Shown here piece after piece: positions 5,626 through 6,752 of a stretch of 6,752 nucleotides of DNA. A program made the position numbers and the translations under genes. Location: NCBI GenBank assembly GCA_946479895.1, contig CAMLHT010000211.1:1-6752 (forward strand), in the 5' to 3' direction. The first letter of the stretch is position 1; the number at the start of each line of letters is the position of its first letter. This stretch comes from an uncultured Gemmatimonadota bacterium. GTDB lineage: Bacteria; Gemmatimonadota; Gemmatimonadetes; Gemmatimonadales; Gemmatimonadaceae. Under the pieces are notes generated by a model. It was given only the letters and a program-made list of their open reading frames with translations. It was not told the DNA's origin and ran no database searches.

Positions 5626-6752
5626 CTACCGGAAGATGGCGCCCCGCGGACCGCGCGGCTCCGACGACGGCGCACGGAGGGTCATGTAGGACCCGTTGGG
5701 CAGCTCGAGCATTCGAGCGGTGCTCAGGTTCGTGAGCCCGAAGCTGAGCTGCGGTGAGGCCAGGCTGATGAGCGACTGCTCCTTGCCTTCCCCGCCGAAG
5801 GTGTAGATCGGCAGCGAGAGGGTCTCCAGCTCCTTCGCCGGGATGGGAAGATGGCGCCACGTGCCGGGCCGCAGCCCGTCCACGTGACGGCGCTGGAAGA
5901 GCGTGAACCCACTGGTGTTCAGCAGCTCGATATCACGCTCGTAATCGATGTCGGCGAGCAGGCCAGCCGCCCCGTCGGCCGCCGTCGCGGCAGGCAGGTT
6001 GCCCCGTCCAACGCGCGTCTTGTTGATCAGGCTCGCCGCCGTGGCGAGATCGCCACCGCTCCGGATGATCGCCTCGGCCCGCACCAGGTCACTCTCCGCA
6101 GCCAGCAGGTACGGCACCGGGCCCACGGCGCGCGTGGACGACGTGCGCTTGTAGAAGGCGTAGCGGATGTGCGAGTACGGGCTCTGCATGTAGATGCCGC
6201 GCGACGGATCACCGATCACGTCACCCTCGTACTTGTAGTCGCTGGTGAAGCGCGCGTCCGCCGAGGTGCCCTTCGGCGGGATCGTCCCGTCGAACTCCGC
6301 GGGCGAGCTCGGGTCCATGCGGTTGATGAGCCGCATGTCAACGCGCATCCAGCTCGGCTCTTCACCGTAGTAATCGATGTACGAGTACCAGGTGTTGTTG
6401 TCGCCGACGACCGTGATGTCGAACGGCGCGCCGGCGCTTCCCGTGCCGATGCCCTTGTCGGCGTATGCGGCGACCTTCGCCCAGTCCACCGTCGCCGCCT
6501 CGGCCGCGTTTCGCGGCGTGTACGCCAGCGTGAGCGCCGCCATGGTGTTCGCGAAGCGATTCAGCTTGGCGGAGCTGAGCGTCGTTCCTTCCAGCGGAAG
6601 CACCGACTGGTCGTAGACGTACGACTTGCCGTTGGACGCGGCGATGAGCGCATCCCACTTCGTCATCGCGGCCGCCGACACGTCCTTGTAGGGCACCAGC
6701 TCCGGCTTGTCGCCCGGCTGCATGGTCTCATCGACGACGAAGGCCTGGTCGA
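5626..6752 (-). CDS. SusD/RagB-like outer-membrane lipoprotein, N-terminus missing
   Basis: 374 residues of the C-terminal part are visible; the reading frame stays open to the window edge (DQAFVVDET precedes the first internal Met), so the start and lipobox lie beyond 6752. SusD-family proteins are surface lipoproteins that cap a TonB-dependent SusC-type transporter and bind glycans or peptides. Supporting features are the helical TPR-like stretch with KLNRFANTMAALTLAY, the YLLAAESDLVRAEAII helix, ASLINKTRVGRGNLP, the IDYERDIELLNTSG helix, FQRRHVDGLRPGTW, and the family's near-terminal PIPAKELETL motif followed by PIYTFGG. That last part is the style I associate with Gemmatimonadota members. 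A SusC-like partner would be expected upstream, to the right of the window. About 54 residues follow YTFGG, longer than the usual ending. It is convergent with the small lipoprotein across a 64-nt gap holding the inverted repeat. Confidence 0.88.
   Translation of the reverse strand, partial: DQAFVVDETMQPGDKPELVPYKDVSAAAMTKWDALIAASNGKSYVYDQSVLPLEGTTLSSAKLNRFANTMAALTLAYTPRNAAEAATVDWAKVAAYADKGIGTGSAGAPFDITVVGDNNTWYSYIDYYGEEPSWMRVDMRLINRMDPSSPAEFDGTIPPKGTSADARFTSDYKYEGDVIGDPSRGIYMQSPYSHIRYAFYKRTSSTRAVGPVPYLLAAESDLVRAEAIIRSGGDLATAASLINKTRVGRGNLPAATAADGAAGLLADIDYERDIELLNTSGFTLFQRRHVDGLRPGTWRHLPIPAKELETLSLPIYTFGGEGKEQSLISLASPQLSFGLTNLSTARMLELPNGSYMTLRAPSSEPRGPRGAIFR

Noticed and set aside
4803..5675. 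Minus-strand frame of 290 codons spanning the hydrolase end, the gap and the second lipoprotein
   Set aside because: It crosses two well-supported plus-strand genes and the hairpin; the translation has no recognisable domain.
1..6752. tRNA, rRNA, CRISPR arrays, insertion sequences
   Set aside because: No tRNA-like cloverleaf, repeat-spacer array, transposase or terminal inverted repeats were seen on reading both strands.

Overview
The window is high-GC bacterial DNA (roughly two thirds G+C by eye) that looks like Gemmatimonadota. The reasons are the GC content, a SusD/RagB-like protein whose C-terminal half reads like Gemmatimonadota members, small lipoproteins with abundant Gly/Ala/Pro, and an SGNH hydrolase fused to TPR repeats. 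The phylum call is an inference from composition and protein style; there is no marker gene here.

Layout. From 1 to 113 there is no recognisable gene. On the minus strand lie a 161-residue lipoprotein (114-599) and, upstream of it, a 49-residue membrane protein of the DUF5989 type (681-830). A short C-rich divergent spacer (831-901) separates these from a plus-strand operon: a NodU/CmcH/TobZ-type O-carbamoyltransferase (902-2731), a small SxtJ-family membrane protein (2704-3114, overlapping its neighbour by 28 nt) and a membrane-anchored SGNH/GDSL hydrolase with TPR repeats (3114-4973, start overlapping the previous stop). A 96-nt gap carrying a perfect TTGACA box leads to a second small lipoprotein (5070-5561). 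A perfect 18-bp inverted repeat (5574-5610) then separates it from a convergent SusD/RagB-like gene (5626 to beyond 6752, minus strand), whose N-terminus lies outside the window.

How the genes fit together. Carbamoyltransferase, SxtJ-like, small DUF5989/SxtK-like and GDSL/SGNH hydrolase are the same four protein kinds as the consecutive sxtI-sxtJ-sxtK-sxtL block of the cyanobacterial saxitoxin cluster, whose J and K proteins have no assigned role. Nothing else of the saxitoxin pathway is visible, so this is best read as a stand-alone, membrane-associated carbamoylation module acting on an unknown substrate, with the small K-like gene turned round to face the operon. The flanking lipoproteins and the SusD-like protein belong to the cell envelope; whether they work with the module cannot be told from the sequence.
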